64,000 bases of DNA from Sipunculus nudus. Taxonomy: Eukaryota; Annelida; Sipuncula; Golfingiida; Sipunculidae. A program made the position numbers and the translations under genes. Each line of letters opens with the position of its first letter. Positions within the stretch are counted from its first letter, which is position 1. The DNA lies in contig CM049307.1 of NCBI GenBank assembly GCA_026874595.1, positions 36,874,862 to 36,938,861 of the forward strand, written 5' to 3'. Shown here in pieces: positions 63,714 through 64,000 of this stretch. Below the pieces are notes generated by a model, which saw nothing but the letters and a program-made list of their open reading frames with translations, had not been told where the DNA came from and did not search any database.

Positions 63714-64000
63714 CTTGAAATTAAATATTTAATTTCAGTTGCTAACCTACAGGGAAATCTTATAGAATAGAGGGAGCTCACTGAGGCATAAATTCCCTAC
63801 AAGACTGTAGTCAAGTCCACACTATCTGAACATGATTAGAACTGAATTCTTTGTGGAAGCCTGAGTGTAAGCTATTCAGGTTCACCAGAGTCTGTAAACT
63901 TATAGAATTAAAGTCCTCCCTGTTCAAGTCAGAGCTTTTGGAAAACAGAGTTCAAGTCTGAGTCTGTGTCCAAACTTAATTCTATATATTATAGTTTATA
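63714..64000. other. Window end, unassigned
   Basis: No gene, repeat or RNA feature is recognised in the final stretch. Confidence 0.6.

Overview
The window is animal nuclear DNA: AT-rich, intron-dense, and full of microsatellites and small DNA transposons. Several dispersed repeats start with a palindrome or C-run followed by TCCG-type runs, a style I associate with mollusc genomes, especially bivalves. That assignment is an inference from repeat style and from the kinase-sulfurylase fusion gene typical of animals; the species is not determined.

One gene dominates. Bases 319-41136 (+) hold a complete gene for bifunctional 3'-phosphoadenosine-5'-phosphosulfate synthase (PAPSS). Thirteen coding exons total 1860 nt (619 codons plus stop) and every intron phase closes. 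The APS kinase half is in exons 2-5, a linker in exon 6, and the ATP sulfurylase half in exons 7-13. Exon 1 codes only 14 residues. It is 11.5 kb from exon 2, follows two CCAAT boxes, and has an in-frame stop just upstream of the ATG. The protein makes the universal sulfate donor PAPS from sulfate and ATP.

The long introns (1, 2, 4 and 6) hold tandem repeats, several short inverted-repeat transposons (one hAT-like with an exact 8-bp target duplication), a decayed reverse-strand repetitive ORF at about 19.56-21.42 kb, and islands of ordinary-looking sequence that keep CpG in an otherwise CpG-poor gene body. Those islands are candidate intronic enhancers.

Downstream of PAPSS (42-50 kb) there is a CTCF-like site, a TA-flanked MITE, C/G homopolymers and a CpG-retaining intergenic tract from about 45.1 kb. 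At 49707-53125 lies a 3.4-kb segment bounded by inverted CCCAG(G/C)TAGCACAAAA ends flanked by TA. Its arms are AACATTTT-type repeats. Its interior carries an E2F-type promoter, a short first exon with a good splice donor, and a last exon with stop and AATAAA. This is the best candidate for something new: a foldback-like element carrying a small cellular-type gene, or a small gene caught between two repeats.

From 53.1 to 64 kb I find no confident coding gene. The tract holds paired CTCF-like motifs in an inverted repeat, a 45-bp minisatellite that is open in several frames, arrays with nuclear-receptor-like half-sites, a roughly 126-bp array sharing a GGTGGCGCCACC core with one at 33 kb, a diverged 0.75-kb direct duplication, and a 702-bp TA-flanked inverted-repeat element near the end.
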